The notes under the pieces: model-generated
Seen by the model: the letters and a program-made list of their open reading frames with translations, nothing else
What the model was told of the DNA's origin: nothing
Database searches by the model: none
Shown: positions 32,135-41,580 of the stretch, one piece after another
Numbering within the stretch: position 1 is the stretch's first letter
How the letters are laid out: the number at the start of each line of letters is the position of its first letter
Program-made: the position numbers and the translations under genes
Assembly: GCA_934089255.1 (NCBI GenBank)
Contig: CAKOJI010000005.1
Span: forward strand, 1-48,599
DNA: 48,599 nucleotides
DNA from: an uncultured Bacilli bacterium
GTDB lineage: Bacteria > Bacillota_I > Bacilli_A > RF39 > UBA660
Reading direction: 5' to 3'

Positions 32135-33168
32135 ATTTTGTTTATAATTATACTGGTTAACAGTGATAATAAGAATACAATTAAAATAAGTAACGGTACA
32201 TATATTATTGCTCCGTAGTTTAAAACATTAATTTGTTTATCAAATATAAAATTAACAAAAATAATATGTATTAAATAAATATTTAATGTTTGATCAGAGA
32301 TATATTTTATAATTTTCTTATGTTTATTAGAAACTGATATAATTTGTTTGTTATTAAATATTTTAAATAAGCATATTGCTTCTATATATGTTAATATGAA
32401 TAAATAATCATATGCAACTGGTGTTGCGTGATTTTTTATTATTGACATATTTTTAGTAATTACAATGCATAGTATAACATTAATTATAAATGTTGCTAAA
32501 TATATTAGCGTTTTGTTATTTTCTTTTTTATCAATATTCATAAAATAATAACCCAATATAAAATATATGTAGTATTGGCATACCATGTTTAATGGAATTT
32601 TATCTAAAATTATTTTTATCCATTTGTAATATGGAATAACATCTAATTTATAAATACTATTTAGCAAAATAAATATAAAAGCAATTATTAAAATATTTTT
32701 CCAATCTTTGCTTTCCAAATTATCTAATGCTTTTTTCATAAAAGGAGATATGGTATAAAGTGTTATTAAAGTTATTAAAAACCATAAATGATTAGAACCG
32801 ATTATACTATTTTTTATTATTATTTTTATATTGTTAAATGTTAATAAATGTATTGTATCTAATTTGTACCATTCAATTATTCCATAAATTATTGAATAAA
32901 TTATATATAAAATTAAGTATTTTAAAATATATTTTTTATATAAAGTTTTGTAATCTATTTTTTTATTTAAGAAGAATGCTCCACTAATCATAAAAAATAA
33001 CGGTACACTTGCTCGTGAAATGCTATCAAAAATGTTTAAAATCTTCCAATCAAAGCTTTCTAATGGTATTTTATAAAAATTTTTGGATGAGATGTGTATT
33101 GCTATTACCATTATACAGGCTAATATTCTTAATAAATCATAATTGTATTTTCGTTTTGTATCTTTCAT
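32107..33168 (-). CDS. Acyltransferase-3 (OafA-type) membrane protein
   Basis: A 353-residue protein with about ten membrane helices. Helix 1 reads YDLLRILACIMVIAIHISS, with the conserved R/H arrangement of acyltransferase family 3, and RASVPLFFMISGAFF follows in helix 2. It should O-acetylate a surface polysaccharide sugar. It stands alone on a transcript with a TTTACT-17-TAAAAT promoter, convergent with the tagD operon, with only 5 bases between the two stops. TAGGA precedes the ATG. It is not closely similar to the acyltransferase at 24040 outside the family motifs. Confidence 0.87.
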   Translation of the reverse strand: MKDTKRKYNYDLLRILACIMVIAIHISSKNFYKIPLESFDWKILNIFDSISRASVPLFFMISGAFFLNKKIDYKTLYKKYILKYLILYIIYSIIYGIIEWYKLDTIHLLTFNNIKIIIKNSIIGSNHLWFLITLITLYTISPFMKKALDNLESKDWKNILIIAFIFILLNSIYKLDVIPYYKWIKIILDKIPLNMVCQYYIYFILGYYFMNIDKKENNKTLIYLATFIINVILCIVITKNMSIIKNHATPVAYDYLFILTYIEAICLFKIFNNKQIISVSNKHKKIIKYISDQTLNIYLIHIIFVNFIFDKQINVLNYGAIIYVPLLILIVFLLSLLTSIIINKIKRVFFNKA

Positions 33169-33202
33169 ATTAAATTCCTAACTAATATTTTATTACCAGT
33201 TT

Positions 33203-33231
33203 ATTTTATCAAATGCTTATAATAAAGTAAA
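33203..33231 (-). promoter_or_regulatory. Promoter of the 32107 acyltransferase
   Basis: On the minus strand TTTACT (33231-33226), 17 bases, TAAAAT (33208-33203) preceded by TGA. It lies directly after the terminator of the upstream UbiA operon. Confidence 0.5.
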
Positions 33232-33234
33232 TAT

Positions 33235-33286
33235 AAAAGTACCTATTAAATGAATTGAAAATGTTCAATTTAATAGGTACTTTTTT
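33235..33286 (-). terminator. Terminator of the UbiA operon
   Basis: A 16-bp perfect outer stem (33235-33250 with 33269-33284) and a 5-bp inner stem (TTGAA/TTCAA) are followed on the minus strand by TTTTATATTT. On the plus strand T6 lies at 33281-33286. It starts right at the UbiA stop codon. Confidence 0.75.
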
Positions 33287-34157
33287 ATAGATAAACAATT
33301 ACAAACATTGAGATTATGTATATTAATAGTAAAAATATAAGTGTTTTGTCATTTAATATTACTTCTATTGGATCTCCATCTGAATCTCCTTCTATAATTA
33401 AACTATATTTTTGAAATATCATCATTATTAATGGTATTGTTAATATTAGATAATTTGAAGTAATATTTGTTTTTGTTAGTGGATCTACACACCATAATGA
33501 ATAGCTTATAATGGCTAAACCTAATGAAACATACATATTTTTATCTAGAAATTCTTTATTATAAAATTCTAGTACTTTTCTAGTGTTGTTTTCTTTATTT
33601 TGTTTTAGTTCATTTCTTCTTTTACCGAAACCTAGATAAAATGAACCAAACATTACCATTAAGTATAACCACGTAGATATTTCTATGTTAGATGAAACTC
33701 CACCATAATATACTCTTAAAACAAAACCTGATACTAGTATTGCTACATCTATTATTGGTACTTGTTTTAGTTTTAAAGAGTATAGTAGATTTAATACTAT
33801 GTATATTATTGGAATAAGAATTATATAAATGTTAGTAGTTTTATTATATAAGTATATTATTGATGATGTAGATAAAATTAGTAATAGTATTAGTACTAAT
33901 ATTGCATTTTTTATAGATATTTTTCCTGATGCTAATGGTCTATCTTTCTTTGTAGGATGATTTCTATCGTTTTCTATATCGTTAATATCATTAATAACAT
34001 AGATTATTGATGATATCATAGAAAATATTAAAAATGCTAATATAACACTTGTTATTTTATCTACATTTAGTATTTTTCTTCCGAAAAATAGTGGTAATAC
34101 CACTAAACCGTTTTTTAGCCAATGTTTTATTCTTATTAATTTTAAATAATTTTTCAT
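33285..34157 (-). CDS. UbiA-family polyprenyl-phosphate phosphoribosyltransferase-like protein
   Basis: A 290-residue membrane protein with about nine helices. The first Asp-rich motif N56-D-I-N-D-I-E-N-D64 and RNHPTKKDRPLASG are close to decaprenyl-phosphate phosphoribosyltransferase (the UbiA/Rv3806c type). So is the second motif region YSLKLKQVPIIDVAILVSGFVLR (Asp137). That enzyme transfers phosphoribose from PRPP to a polyprenyl phosphate, the first step toward lipid-linked ribose or arabinose. It is the last gene of the second ABC exporter operon, overlapping the GT-C gene by 4 bases. The HAD-GtrA fusion at 10750 could do the next steps. A menaquinone role is less likely, given these motifs and neighbours. 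Confidence 0.82.
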   Translation of the reverse strand: MKNYLKLIRIKHWLKNGLVVLPLFFGRKILNVDKITSVILAFLIFSMISSIIYVINDINDIENDRNHPTKKDRPLASGKISIKNAILVLILLLILSTSSIIYLYNKTTNIYIILIPIIYIVLNLLYSLKLKQVPIIDVAILVSGFVLRVYYGGVSSNIEISTWLYLMVMFGSFYLGFGKRRNELKQNKENNTRKVLEFYNKEFLDKNMYVSLGLAIISYSLWCVDPLTKTNITSNYLILTIPLIMMIFQKYSLIIEGDSDGDPIEVILNDKTLIFLLLIYIISMFVIVYL

Positions 34158-35845
34158 AGTTTTAACATTATCCTCCAGTTGTAAATATATCTTATTTCTT
34201 TTTCTTTTAATTTATTATTTAATATATATTTAATATTTTTATCTTTTAAATTGTAATAATATCCAAACATATCATAAGTAGATAGTTTTAATTCGTTATT
34301 ATTATTTGTAGATAAGTAATTTATATCTTCTTTTATTTTATTAAATGTTTCTATATCTTTATATCTATTATAAATAAATAGTGAAGAATTAATTAATAAT
34401 AATATTAAAATTATATATGTTAATATATTTCTTATTTTATTATTTTTTATATTGTTATAGAAAATATATGTAATTATAAAAATCATGTAGTAAAATTGTG
34501 GAATGTATCTTGCCCACCAACTTTCTCCAACTAATATTATACTTAGTAGGATAGATAAGGTAAATAATAATATGTTTTCATTTATATTTATTTTATTTTT
34601 TTTTATCTTTTTAATAATTAAAATACAAATAAATATTATGGATACGGTAGTAATTGCTCCAAATAATGGCCCAAATCCACCTATTCTAGTGTCTGGTAAT
34701 GCAATACTATCTATTTCAGATTTATATATTTTAAGTGGATTTTTAATAGTTGTATTACCATTGTTTCTACTTAAATTTTCTGTTTTACTATATATAGAAT
34801 TTATAAATCTTTCAAAACTATTCATATTATCATAATTGTCTGGGTACATCATTGTGATTATATCTACTTTGTCTTTTCCTATTATTGGATATAATGGGTT
34901 ATGATGATCTAATGTGTTTTTTATATAAGAACTATAACCAATAAATCCTATTGCAATTATAAATATTATAGAAAATTTAATTGTCATATTTTTAAATGTT
35001 TCTAGTCTATTTTGTTTATTTTTTATAATATAGTAGAAATAATATATTGCCGCGATTAATCCAGAATATAGTAATCCTGTGTATTTTAAGTTAACAAATA
35101 TTCCACAACAGCATAATAAGTATATAAAGTTTATATCATATTTTTTTTCGTATATTTTTGTATTACTTAAAAGTAATAATTCTATACCAAATAATATTCC
35201 CATTAAACCATCTACATAATATGTGAATATTTGACTAAGTACTATTGGGTTTAAACCTACTAATATGCTTATTATTATGGCTTTTGTTTTTCCAATTTTA
35301 TCTTCTAAGATAGAAAGTAGTAATAATACAAGAGAAATGTCTAATAAAAATGTTATACATTTTCCACTTTCTATATTTCCTGTATAGGAATATATTACCG
35401 TTCCTATAAAATATGAAGCTTTTGGATAGTGATCTATCCATAAAGCAATTTTGCTTTTATTATCTTTTGTTAATTCACTTAATTTACCTATTGTATTACT
35501 GTTAAAATAGTTGCTGGATTCATATATTGGATTCCAACCATCACTCATTAATCCTATTGCTGTTTTGTGGTATGAGTTTCCGTCAACTGTTAAATCGTAT
35601 GTTTTTGTAAATATAAACGGTGTTATAAGCACTAGTATTAGATATACTATAATTGTTGATTTTTTTATATTTTTTTTAGATATTTTAAAATATAACAATA
35701 GTGGTATTATTAGTGAGATACATTGTATTATATTTAAGCAATGTAAGACTTTAAATATCTTAAAGAAATTATATAATATACATATAGTAAATAAATATAG
35801 TGCTATCATTAAAGATAGCTTATATTTTTCTTTTATTTTATTCAT
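34154..35845 (-). CDS. GT-C-like membrane glycosyltransferase
   Basis: A 563-residue protein with about twelve membrane helices. The first outer loop contains TYDLTVDGNSYH near residues 82-93, with the acidic residue typical of GT-C enzymes that use polyprenyl-phosphate sugars, and later WIDHYPKASYF. It lies between the GT2-GT4 fusion and the UbiA gene, so it is a candidate for using the lipid-linked pentose. I chose the ATG at 35845 with GGGTGG before it. The ORF reaches back to a GTG at 35854. It overlaps the upstream gene by 8 bases (ATGAATAA). It ends in TGA, which shows the standard code is used. Exact substrate unknown. Confidence 0.7.
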   Translation of the reverse strand: MNKIKEKYKLSLMIALYLFTICILYNFFKIFKVLHCLNIIQCISLIIPLLLYFKISKKNIKKSTIIVYLILVLITPFIFTKTYDLTVDGNSYHKTAIGLMSDGWNPIYESSNYFNSNTIGKLSELTKDNKSKIALWIDHYPKASYFIGTVIYSYTGNIESGKCITFLLDISLVLLLLSILEDKIGKTKAIIISILVGLNPIVLSQIFTYYVDGLMGILFGIELLLLSNTKIYEKKYDINFIYLLCCCGIFVNLKYTGLLYSGLIAAIYYFYYIIKNKQNRLETFKNMTIKFSIIFIIAIGFIGYSSYIKNTLDHHNPLYPIIGKDKVDIITMMYPDNYDNMNSFERFINSIYSKTENLSRNNGNTTIKNPLKIYKSEIDSIALPDTRIGGFGPLFGAITTVSIIFICILIIKKIKKNKININENILLFTLSILLSIILVGESWWARYIPQFYYMIFIITYIFYNNIKNNKIRNILTYIILILLLINSSLFIYNRYKDIETFNKIKEDINYLSTNNNNELKLSTYDMFGYYYNLKDKNIKYILNNKLKEKEIRYIYNWRIMLKL

Positions 35846-38138
35846 TTTTTCCACCCAATATCTTTATTAGTATAATAAAGGCTGAATATATACTTAATAT
35901 AAAGAATTTAATAAAATAAATTATATTTTTTATTAATCCAAAAGTAAGTTTGTATGTTTGGTACATTAGATTCAGAATATTTTTTGCTTCTTTTACACAA
36001 TTATATTTTGTACATATTCCATAGCATTTGTTTTTTATTTTTTGTTTTAAATTTATTTCAAGTGTATCATCTTTAATGTTGTCTAATTCTAAACCAAATT
36101 TTATTTTATAATATCCTTTAACATTATTAATATGTTCTTCTTTTGTACTATCTAATGCTAATTCGAAAATTAATTTATCAATATTTGTTAAGTCTTTTTT
36201 TGATGTTTTTAATTCATCAAATATTTTATTAAATTTGGCTATTATATGGTTTAACGTAAAACCGTCTGTTATCTTTTTTCTACAATTTTTTGATAGAGAA
36301 TCTAAGTTATCAAGTACATAATTTATTTTTTGGGAATAGTTATTTATTTCTTCTGTTTCATTTTTAGGATTATATTCTACTATTCCACCTACAGTATCGT
36401 CTATTAATTCTGTTTGTCCACCAACAGATGTAGACACTACTGGAACTGACATCGAAAGAGATTCATATGATGTAAGCGCTAGTCCTTCTAATGAAGAACA
36501 ATTAACTGTAATATCACTTATAGCATATATTTCTTCTGGTACATTTATTGAACCTAATATTGTGAAATTTTTATTAATCATACTTTTTACTCTTTGATAT
36601 AACAAACCATCTCCTGCAATTATGAAATGTACATCTTCTCTAGTTTTTAATACTTTTTTTGCAATTTTAACAAATAGTTCTGGTCTTTTTTCTTCTGATA
36701 ATCTTGCTATAAACGTAATTATTTTTTTATTTGTTGGGATATTATATTTTCTTTTCAATTTTTCTTTATCGAATTTTGTTTTATCAAATCTTTTTTCATC
36801 AGTTCCAATATATAATGTTTCTACATTAGTTTTATTAAATTTTTCTATTAACTCTTTTTTTGTATAATTATTACAACAGTAAGTTTTATCAATAAAATTA
36901 TCTACGTCTTTTGAACATCTTCCGAATCCACCTTGTAAGTCTTTGGGGTCGATTGAATGTATGTAATCTACAATTTTTAGCGTTTTATTATTGTTTTTTA
37001 AGTAAGGTAACATATAGTAACCTACTTTACTGTTACTTACATAAATTGTATCTACTTTTCTAGATTTAACTATATAATCCATAAAATCTAAGTAGTCACT
37101 TGTATCTAAAAATGTTGATAAATCATAATATTCTGATACAATGTTCATAAATTCATTTCTTAAATCGTTTGTACTTGGTAAAGTAGTAATTACTATTGGA
37201 TCAAATTTAGTTTTGTCCAATCCATTTATTAAATCATAATTAAATAAATCTGCACCACCTAATACTGTCCAAGGAAAAATAAATAATATTTTCTTTTTGT
37301 CACTTTTGTATTCTGGTAATATCATATTTTTTAAATCTTTAGTTTCATATTTCTTATTAATTCTAGGATACTGGATTATATCTACTTTATTTTTTATTGT
37401 TTCTGCAGTTCCGTTAATTAGAGCCATTGCCTTTTCATTATTTTGTTTTGCTCTTTGAAATTCTCCAGTACTATTAATTCTGTACCAAAATATTGGTGCA
37501 TTTACTCTTATTGGCTTTTTACCTGCTGCAAGAAGTTTTAGCCATAAATTCCAATCTTCATACATTGCTTTTTCTTTTATTCCAAAACATCCTACGCTTA
37601 AAAGATCTTCTTTTCTAATCATTGAACTTATGCATATTACATTATCTTTTTTTTCTCTTTCTACAGTTAAGTATTGTTCCCAAATGTATTCTTGATCTCC
37701 AAAATTTACCATTGTTGTATAAGCAAATGAAGCATCTTTATGAGTTTCTAATGTCCAATATAATACTTCTAACATAGTATTTTCCATAATATCATCACAA
37801 TCTAAGAAAAATATATATTTTGTATCCTTAGAAGCTTTTTTAATACCAAAGTCTCGTGTATCTGATGGTCCGCCATTTTCTTTGTGATATACTTTAATCC
37901 TATTATCAAGTTTTGCAACTTTTTCTAGTTCTTTTACTGATTCTTTATCCGGTGAACCGTCATTAACAATTATCCATTCAAAAAATGGATAAGTTTGACT
38001 TAATACTGAATTTGCTGTTTCAGCTAGTGTTGATCCTCCATTATAAAAAGGAGTAATTATAGATATGGTTGGTTTTTCAGAATTTAGCACTTCTCCTAAT
38101 AATGTTATTTTTTTACCCGGTCTTTTGTTGTAATCCAT
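35838..38138 (-). CDS. GT2-GT4 glycosyltransferase fusion with C-terminal membrane helix
   Basis: A 766-residue protein. Residues ~22-265 are a GT2 domain (ISIITPFYNGGSTL, VNDGSPD, FLDCDDI, MYEDWNLWLKL). Residues ~285-640 are a GT4 domain (KKILFIFPWTVLGGADLF, FIARLSEEKRPEL, SSLEGLALTSYESLSM). A helix near 735-760 may tether it to the membrane. Such paired enzymes often build a disaccharide repeat or start a rhamnan-type chain. It follows the ABC ATPase gene by two bases and overlaps the GT-C gene, so it belongs to the second exporter operon. Confidence 0.88.
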   Translation of the reverse strand: MDYNKRPGKKITLLGEVLNSEKPTISIITPFYNGGSTLAETANSVLSQTYPFFEWIIVNDGSPDKESVKELEKVAKLDNRIKVYHKENGGPSDTRDFGIKKASKDTKYIFFLDCDDIMENTMLEVLYWTLETHKDASFAYTTMVNFGDQEYIWEQYLTVEREKKDNVICISSMIRKEDLLSVGCFGIKEKAMYEDWNLWLKLLAAGKKPIRVNAPIFWYRINSTGEFQRAKQNNEKAMALINGTAETIKNKVDIIQYPRINKKYETKDLKNMILPEYKSDKKKILFIFPWTVLGGADLFNYDLINGLDKTKFDPIVITTLPSTNDLRNEFMNIVSEYYDLSTFLDTSDYLDFMDYIVKSRKVDTIYVSNSKVGYYMLPYLKNNNKTLKIVDYIHSIDPKDLQGGFGRCSKDVDNFIDKTYCCNNYTKKELIEKFNKTNVETLYIGTDEKRFDKTKFDKEKLKRKYNIPTNKKIITFIARLSEEKRPELFVKIAKKVLKTREDVHFIIAGDGLLYQRVKSMINKNFTILGSINVPEEIYAISDITVNCSSLEGLALTSYESLSMSVPVVSTSVGGQTELIDDTVGGIVEYNPKNETEEINNYSQKINYVLDNLDSLSKNCRKKITDGFTLNHIIAKFNKIFDELKTSKKDLTNIDKLIFELALDSTKEEHINNVKGYYKIKFGLELDNIKDDTLEINLKQKIKNKCYGICTKYNCVKEAKNILNLMYQTYKLTFGLIKNIIYFIKFFILSIYSAFIILIKILGGKNE

Positions 38139-38140
38139 AT

Positions 38141-38881
38141 TTATGCCTCTTTCCCCATTTGTTTTTCATAGTACTCTTTACATATTTCTTTGGTATCTCC
38201 CATTTTTACAATCTCACCATGTTCTAACCAAATTACTCTATCACATAGTTCTTCAATAGATGCTAAAGAGTGTGAAACATATAAAACAGTAGTTCCACCT
38301 TTTATCATTTCTAACATTTTATTTTTACTTTTTTCTTGAAATTTAATGTCTCCAACTGATAATATTTCATCAACGATTAATACTTCTGGATTAACTATTG
38401 TTGCAATTGAAAATGCCAATTTTGCAGTCATACCTGATGAAAAGTTTTTAACTGGTACATCTAAAAAATCTTTTAGTTCTGAGAATTCTACTATTTCATC
38501 AAATTTTTCTTCTAAAAACTTTTTTGAATAACCTAATACAGCACCATTTAGATATATATTTTCTCTTGCTGTTAATTCTAAATCAAATCCTGCTCCCAAT
38601 TCAATCATTGGAGAAATTATTCCGTTTACTTCTATAGTACCTTTTGTTGGTTTCATTACTCCACTTATTGTTTTTAATAAAGTGGATTTACCAGCACCGT
38701 TTGACCCGATTAGTCCTATAACTTCTCCTTTTTCAACATGAAATGATACATCTTTTAAAGCCCAAAAGTAATCTTTTTTCTTTTTTTTCATTGATAATAT
38801 ATTTATAAATACTTGTTTAAATGAATTATCTCTTTCTATTCCTAGATCAAATTTCATTGATACGTTGTTTACTGTAATCAT
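38141..38881 (-). CDS. Polysaccharide ABC exporter ATPase (second system)
   Basis: A 246-residue ABC ATPase: Walker A GSNGAGKST at 59-67, signature FSSGMTAKLAF, Walker B VLIVDEILSVGD. It belongs to the Wzt/TagH/RgpD exporter group, without a C-terminal sugar-binding domain. The ORF reaches back to 38899, but AAGGAGG lies 5 bases before the ATG at 38881, giving the usual start of the family (MITVNNVSMKF). It follows the permease gene closely and precedes the GT2-GT4 fusion. It is distinct from the TagH-like protein at 19132, so two different polymers are probably exported. Confidence 0.88.
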   Translation of the reverse strand: MITVNNVSMKFDLGIERDNSFKQVFINILSMKKKKKDYFWALKDVSFHVEKGEVIGLIGSNGAGKSTLLKTISGVMKPTKGTIEVNGIISPMIELGAGFDLELTARENIYLNGAVLGYSKKFLEEKFDEIVEFSELKDFLDVPVKNFSSGMTAKLAFSIATIVNPEVLIVDEILSVGDIKFQEKSKNKMLEMIKGGTTVLYVSHSLASIEELCDRVIWLEHGEIVKMGDTKEICKEYYEKQMGKEA

Positions 38882-38891
38882 ATTATCCTCC

Positions 38892-39692
38892 TTATGCATA
38901 ATATATAAATTTATCTTGTTTTACTTTAAATACAATACATCCTATAATAAATGTAAATAAAGCAGTTCCTAAACACCATAACCAATTATTTATGCTTGGC
39001 ATTGTATTATATAGTATTATTGTTCTAGTAAAATCTATATAGTGATATAGTGGATTTAAATAAAATACTCTTTGTAAGCTTGGAGTTAACATTGTTATAT
39101 CATAGAATGTTGGAGTAAAATATTGCCACATTGTTAATATAATTCCATATATATAGAAGATATCTCTTAAAAATACAGATATTGTAGATAAAATAAATCC
39201 TACTCCTACAGAAAATAGGAATACACAAATATATGCAAACGGTAAGAATAAATAATATATATTAATTATACAATGTGTATTTGCATCACCTGAAAATAAT
39301 ATTATTAATGCGAAAGGTATAAGAGTTAAAAGAAAGTTTATTGAAGCAAATAAGCACTTTGATAATGGAAATATATATTTAGGCATATATATTTTTTTCA
39401 TAAGTGGAAAATTCGTTACTAAACTTGTCATAGCACTATTACTAGCTTCACTAAAATAATTAAATATAATTAATCCACTCATTAAATATACTAAATAGTT
39501 TACTCCTTCCATTCTAAAACGGAACATTTGACTAAATACAATAGCCATTACTCCCATTTGAAGTAATGGAAATAATAAACTCCATAGTATACCTAGTACA
39601 CTTCTTTTATATTTTACTTTAAAATCACGTGATACCATTTGACTCATTAAAAATGTGTATCTTTTAAAGTTTTTATAGATTCTTAAAAACAT
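38892..39692 (-). CDS. Polysaccharide ABC-2 export permease (second system)
   Basis: A 266-residue ABC-2 permease with six predicted helices. The N-terminal region SQMVSRDFKVKYKRSVLGILW and the loop NFPLMKKIYMPKYIFPLSK mark the Wzm/RgpC/TagG exporter family. It starts the operon of permease, ATPase, GT2-GT4, GT-C and UbiA. A TATAAT box lies 24 bases upstream. The neighbours suggest export of a rhamnan-like or pentose-decorated polymer, with teichoic acid less likely, but the substrate is not proven by sequence. Confidence 0.87.
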   Translation of the reverse strand: MFLRIYKNFKRYTFLMSQMVSRDFKVKYKRSVLGILWSLLFPLLQMGVMAIVFSQMFRFRMEGVNYLVYLMSGLIIFNYFSEASNSAMTSLVTNFPLMKKIYMPKYIFPLSKCLFASINFLLTLIPFALIILFSGDANTHCIINIYYLFLPFAYICVFLFSVGVGFILSTISVFLRDIFYIYGIILTMWQYFTPTFYDITMLTPSLQRVFYLNPLYHYIDFTRTIILYNTMPSINNWLWCLGTALFTFIIGCIVFKVKQDKFIYYA

Positions 39693-39715
39693 AAATTATC
39701 ACTCTTTCTTTATTA

Positions 39716-39744
39716 ATTATAACCAATATAATGAAAAAAATCTA
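39716..39744 (-). promoter_or_regulatory. Candidate promoter of the second ABC exporter operon
   Basis: On the minus strand a perfect TATAAT (39721-39716) stands 17 bases from a poor TAGATT -35 (39744-39739). Confidence 0.4.
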
Positions 39745-39756
39745 TATTTTTAGGTT

Positions 39757-39786
39757 TTAAAAAAGAATGAAGCTTTTCATTCTTTT
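39757..39786 (-). terminator. Terminator of the pilin-like gene
   Basis: An 11-bp perfect stem (39761-39771 with 39776-39786) with a 4-base loop runs into T6 on the minus strand. It lies 10 bases after the stop of the pilin-like gene. Confidence 0.75.
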
Positions 39787-39795
39787 ATTATATTC

Positions 39796-41502
39796 TTATT
39801 TTGTGCCGTTTGAGTAGTATCCATTTTGTAACTTAAATAATCTTGGACACCCTTTTGTACCTAGTTTATCATTTGTACAACTTGGATATTTTTGTTTATA
39901 ACTATTTGGATAACTTTCCATACTGTCTGATAATAAATATCCTTTTATTGTTATAACTGGTATATATTGTGCTGTAGGTATATAATAGCCTGAATATTTT
40001 TCTGATTCATTATTTATATAATATAAATATGAATCCCTTTTTTTATTACCCGAATTAGTATAGTAATAAGTGTCTTTGCATCCAATTTCATTGTATGGAT
40101 TACATTTAGATGAATCTGAAACATCTACTTTTCCATTCCTAAGGCCAGCAATTCCGTTGTAATCTTCAAATTTAATCCTAAATGAATAATAACCTACTGC
40201 AAAATCTTTTCCTAAATAAACCTTCATTGTCTCACTATTATTTAATCCGTCTGTTCCTGGATTTATTGTCCCAAAAATATCGTTATAAGTTTTACTATAA
40301 ATTGGAGCACTATTTAAAGATGCGTCATCAGATGTATCATATTGATAAAAATAACTTTTTTGAACAATAGAATCTCTTAAATTGTTATTTATTGCATTAT
40401 ATAAAATTTGTTTTTTTGAACCATCAGTTTTATATGTCTCCTTAAACATTTCCTGTACCGTCCAACCGCTATTATTCCCATATCTTACGTATATGTCGTT
40501 ATTTTTTAGTTTTTTATATAAATAATTTACTGGATTAACAAATTGAACGACTGAACCACTTCCGCTCCAAAGATAGTATTCATTTTGATATTTAATTAAT
40601 TCATAACCGTTATATTCTCTGTCATAGGCACCATCTAAATCATAACCAGCATTTGTATATGTTATTTTATAAAATTCTGTTTTTGCTGGTATGATCCCTT
40701 TCCGTTTCCCATTCATACTCCATATCGTTATATCTCTATTATAACTTATTTTTTCTTCATTTTCTTTAAATTCAGCAAAAGTTTTACTGTTGTCGCTATC
40801 AGCATAGGTATTATAAATTAACTTAATTTCATCTCCTGATTTTCCAACAACTTGCCATAAATCCTGTATAGTTTCGTCGTCACTAAAACTTACTAATTGA
40901 CTTTTATCTGAATTGACATCAAAAATTACCCAGTTTTTACTTCCTAAATCTGAAAGATTTATTGCGCTTTGTAATCGATCTATTTTTTCTTCTAATTCTT
41001 TTATTTTAGAATCATCAGTTTTGCTTTCTGAACGAGGGCAAATATATATTACATTATTTTCATCTAATCCGTTTTTGCTTAATTCATCCCAACTTTTTAA
41101 AACAGAAATAGCCACTCTACCATCACATAGTTTTTCTACGTCTTGGTTTTTTTCATCTACTACTGCATCTGCTAATACATAATAATTGTTTTTATAATCT
41201 ACAAGTTTATTTGTTATAGGGTTTATTATTTTATCACTTACTAAACCTTCATTTTTTAAAACTTCTAATGTTATTACAGCTCCCTCAACATTATTTTGTA
41301 TATTTTCATATATTTCAGAATGGTTTGATAAATAAACGTCCAATGCATTATCAAAAACCTTAAAAGCATTATTTAATTTCTTTGCTTCTGAAGATTTTTT
41401 TATGTTTGTAATAGATACGATCGATATTGTTGCAATTACAGTTATTAACGCAATCGCTATAATTATTTCGATAAGAGTATATCCTTTTTTATTTTTTCTC
41501 AT
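39796..41502 (-). CDS. Giant type IV pilin-like protein
   Basis: A 568-residue protein with a classical class III signal at its start: KKG-YTLIEIIIAIALITVIA, cleavage expected after Gly7 with Glu5 of the mature protein present. The pilin helix continues to about residue 60 with a coiled-coil-like tail. A short coiled coil (KIKELEEKIDRLQ) lies near 165-177. The rest is a large Tyr-, Asn- and Asp-rich domain with cysteine pairs near the C-terminus (C-x7-C in KCNPYNEIGCKD and C-x8-C in SCTNDKLGTKGC). Usual pilins are 130-200 residues, so this resembles a tip or minor pilin carrying an adhesin-like domain. It is monocistronic with its own promoter and terminator. No prepilin peptidase or assembly ATPase is nearby. 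Confidence 0.8.
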   Translation of the reverse strand: MRKNKKGYTLIEIIIAIALITVIATISIVSITNIKKSSEAKKLNNAFKVFDNALDVYLSNHSEIYENIQNNVEGAVITLEVLKNEGLVSDKIINPITNKLVDYKNNYYVLADAVVDEKNQDVEKLCDGRVAISVLKSWDELSKNGLDENNVIYICPRSESKTDDSKIKELEEKIDRLQSAINLSDLGSKNWVIFDVNSDKSQLVSFSDDETIQDLWQVVGKSGDEIKLIYNTYADSDNSKTFAEFKENEEKISYNRDITIWSMNGKRKGIIPAKTEFYKITYTNAGYDLDGAYDREYNGYELIKYQNEYYLWSGSGSVVQFVNPVNYLYKKLKNNDIYVRYGNNSGWTVQEMFKETYKTDGSKKQILYNAINNNLRDSIVQKSYFYQYDTSDDASLNSAPIYSKTYNDIFGTINPGTDGLNNSETMKVYLGKDFAVGYYSFRIKFEDYNGIAGLRNGKVDVSDSSKCNPYNEIGCKDTYYYTNSGNKKRDSYLYYINNESEKYSGYYIPTAQYIPVITIKGYLLSDSMESYPNSYKQKYPSCTNDKLGTKGCPRLFKLQNGYYSNGTK

Positions 41503-41526
41503 ATGAATCCCTCTATTCTTATAGTT

Positions 41527-41555
41527 ATTATATAAAATTATTATTGAATGTGCAA
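41527..41555 (-). promoter_or_regulatory. Promoter of the pilin-like gene
   Basis: On the minus strand TTGCAC (41555-41550), 17 bases, TATAAT (41532-41527), 25 bases before the ATG. It is among the best promoter matches in the window. Confidence 0.7.
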
Positions 41556-41580
41556 CAAAAAAGAAGATGTTATTCTTCTT
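41556..41580 (-). terminator. Terminator overlapping the stop of the GtrB-like gene
   Basis: AAGAAGA/TCTTCTT stem (41574-41580 with 41561-41567), 6-base loop, followed on the minus strand by TTTTGTTG. The stem includes the stop codon of the 41570 gene. Confidence 0.55.

Noticed and set aside
34503..34835. 110-codon plus-strand ORF inside the GT-C gene
   Set aside because: Antisense shadow. The minus-strand gene is continuous and has clear family features.
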